Part shown: positions 62,692 through 64,000 of the stretch, one piece after another
How positions within the stretch are numbered: the stretch's first letter is position 1
Layout of the letters: each line of letters begins with the position of its first letter
Assembly (NCBI GenBank): GCA_937877605.1
Contig: CALFJA010000086.1
Location: 1-64,000 of the forward strand
Direction of reading: 5' to 3'
Source of the DNA: an uncultured Prevotellaceae bacterium
Lineage (GTDB): Bacteria; Bacteroidota; Bacteroidia; Bacteroidales; Bacteroidaceae
Length of the DNA stretch: 64,000 nucleotides
Notes under the pieces: model-generated
Databases searched by the model: none
What the model was told of the DNA's origin: nothing
What the model saw: the letters and a program-made list of their open reading frames with translations, nothing else
Position numbers and translations under genes: made by a program

Positions 62692-63657
62692 TTAATTGTT
62701 CACAGAACCGCCGACGATGTCGAGCAATTCGTTGGTGATGGCCTGCTGACGGCCCTTGTTGTACTGCAAGTTAAGTTGTCGCAGCAGTTCGTCGGCATTG
62801 TCGGTGGCCGTCTGCATGGCAACCATACGGGCAGCATGCTCGGAAGCGTTGCTGTCGAGCAGTGCCGTGTAGAGCATGAAGTGTCCCAGTTTGGGAATCA
62901 GTTGGCTCAGCACGGTGTTCATGTCTGGTTCAACCAGGAAGTTGTCGTTCAGCGGTTTGGCCTCAGCCTGCTCGTGCTGTTTGGCCGGCTTGCGGTTCTT
63001 AAGGTAGTCCTGGGCCTTCTTCGTCACGATGTTCGAAGTTAAATCGCGTTCACGATCGGCTTCCAGTTCCGACTGGACATCGATGGGAAGGAAATCCTTG
63101 CGGGTGAGAATCTGGCTGCCTGCACTCTTGAAGTGGTGGTAGATGAGTTCCACCTTGTCAATTTTACCTTCCACGAATTGCATGCCCAATTCCTGTGCAA
63201 TGTCCATACACTGCTGGAAATTGGGATTGTCTGCCAGCGCAGCAAAGTCACCGGCTGCGGTGTAGCCCATTTTCTGGACTTTTTCAGCCACCTTACGCCC
63301 AATGGGATAAATCACGATGTTCTCACGGCCAAGCTGCTCGTATTCGGCAATGGCGTGAGTCATGAGTTTGATCACATTGGAATTGTAGCCGCCACACAGG
63401 CTGCTGTTTGAACTGAAGACAACAAGTGCCACACGATGTACCTCTCGCTGCTGACTGAACACTGTCTGTGCATCGGCCTCCGAGGCAATGAAAGTCTTGA
63501 GGATGTGCTCCAGCATTGACTCATAGGGCAGCATGTTTTCTATCATGACCTGTGCATGGTGCAGTTTGCTGGAGGCAACCATCTTCATTGCACTCGTGAT
63601 TTTACGGGTGCTATTGACACTTGCTATCCGGTTTTTAATTTCTTTGAGTGATGCCAT
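62692..63657 (-). CDS. atpG: ATP synthase gamma subunit
   Basis: The 321-residue rotor shaft subunit of F1 starts MASLKEIKNRIASVNSTRKITSAMKMVASSKL. It ends with MVAMQTATDNADELLRQLNLQYNKGRQQAITNELLDIVGG, both diagnostic. It is a little longer than the E. coli protein because of a charged insert near residues 205-235 (DYLKNRKPAKQHEQAEAKP). It follows atpA by 38 bases on the minus strand. The rest of the operon lies beyond the window. Confidence 0.96.
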   Translation of the reverse strand: MASLKEIKNRIASVNSTRKITSAMKMVASSKLHHAQVMIENMLPYESMLEHILKTFIASEADAQTVFSQQREVHRVALVVFSSNSSLCGGYNSNVIKLMTHAIAEYEQLGRENIVIYPIGRKVAEKVQKMGYTAAGDFAALADNPNFQQCMDIAQELGMQFVEGKIDKVELIYHHFKSAGSQILTRKDFLPIDVQSELEADRERDLTSNIVTKKAQDYLKNRKPAKQHEQAEAKPLNDNFLVEPDMNTVLSQLIPKLGHFMLYTALLDSNASEHAARMVAMQTATDNADELLRQLNLQYNKGRQQAITNELLDIVGGSVNN

Positions 63658-63695
63658 ATCTTTGTCTGAAGATTGGTATGAATCGGTGAGGTTCC

Positions 63696-64000
63696 CTACT
63701 CGGTCTTATACTGACCCACGATTTCTTCCATAACTTTCTTGATGATGTCAATATCGCTGTCGGTAAGTTTTCCGGAACCCAGCGAATCGATGACATCGGC
63801 GTGGGCCGAGCGCAGTTTCTCAAGGAAGAGATCCTGACAAGCACGTACATTCTCAACCGGTACGGCATGCATCAGCCCATTGATACCACAGTAGAGAATG
63901 GCAATCTGTTCGCCAACAGGCATAGGGCTGTACTGCGGTTGAATGAGCAACTGATTGTTCTTGCGTCCCCGGTCAAGGGTCATTGCCGTCACGGCATCCA
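63696..64000 (-). CDS. atpA: ATP synthase alpha subunit, C-terminal part cut by the window edge
   Basis: Only the last 101 codons are inside the window. They read as the C-terminal helical domain of AtpA: TAMTLDRGRKNNQLLIQPQY, then PVGEQIAILYCGINGLMHAV, then a DIIKKVMEEIVGQYK end. The frame continues past base 64000. It is directly upstream of atpG, as in other F-type operons. Confidence 0.95.
   Translation of the reverse strand, partial: DAVTAMTLDRGRKNNQLLIQPQYSPMPVGEQIAILYCGINGLMHAVPVENVRACQDLFLEKLRSAHADVIDSLGSGKLTDSDIDIIKKVMEEIVGQYKTE

Overview
The window looks like a chromosomal segment of a Bacteroidales bacterium, most likely Prevotellaceae. Supporting signs are upstream boxes close to the Bacteroidetes pattern TTTG-N19/20-TAnnTTTG, start codons preceded by A/C-rich leaders instead of Shine-Dalgarno sequences, a lipoprotein-type Omp85 protein (TamL-like), a DUF4105/Lnb-type protein, carboxynorspermidine decarboxylase, a GT3 glycogen synthase, a ptb-buk pair, strictly anaerobic ribonucleotide reductase, and a secreted protein with a T9SS-like tail. 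No composition or database computation was run; all family names come from reading motifs.

Layout. 1-1.2 kb: tail of an unknown A/C-rich gene and an MBL-fold hydrolase. 1.2-18.4 kb, nearly all on the minus strand: TamL-like protein, tRNA-Ser(CGA), YigZ, the serine block serC-serA-DUF1015, a DEAD-box helicase, two TPR proteins, gyrA, two HU-family genes (one membrane-anchored), rimO and ftsY. 19.1-23.4 kb, plus strand: a C4-dicarboxylate transporter and a compact envelope cluster (glucosaminidase/LysM, M64 peptidase, TPR). 23.5-26.7 kb: nspC, a thiE-like gene and prs inside a block whose plus strand is extremely G/T-rich whatever the gene direction. 26.7-46 kb: glgP and GT3 synthase, PBP1A, a sugar-isomerase-like protein, an MsrA fusion, a rhodanese/flavoprotein/small-ORF unit, ptb-buk, glyA, a 2-hydroxyacid dehydrogenase, rarA and an unknown acidic protein. 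46-59.6 kb: ppiD, the gldE-lptC-outer membrane protein operon, Lnb, nrdD-nrdG with a LuxR-type regulator, a phospholipase D protein and kdsD. 60-62.7 kb: a DNA methyltransferase and DUF262-HNH nuclease pair. 62.7-64 kb: atpG and the end of atpA.

The most interesting system is at 60.2-62.6 kb. An EcoRI-family adenine methyltransferase carries a (AG)17 tract near its 3' end. As written it ends with one plausible C-terminus. A two-base gain in the tract would open a second, similar C-terminus whose stop overlaps the start of the DUF262-HNH nuclease gene as ATGA, while the third frame truncates the protein. This looks like a three-state phase-variable restriction or defence locus.

Other notable items are an MsrA protein fused to a DNPH1/Rcl-type nucleotide hydrolase, a membrane-tethered HU protein with an extracytoplasmic LysM-like domain, an in-frame minisatellite inside nspC that resembles leader sequences elsewhere in the window, two blocks of extreme strand asymmetry bordered by a small palindromic repeat family, and a second intergenic repeat family built from GTTTGGGGCTC modules.
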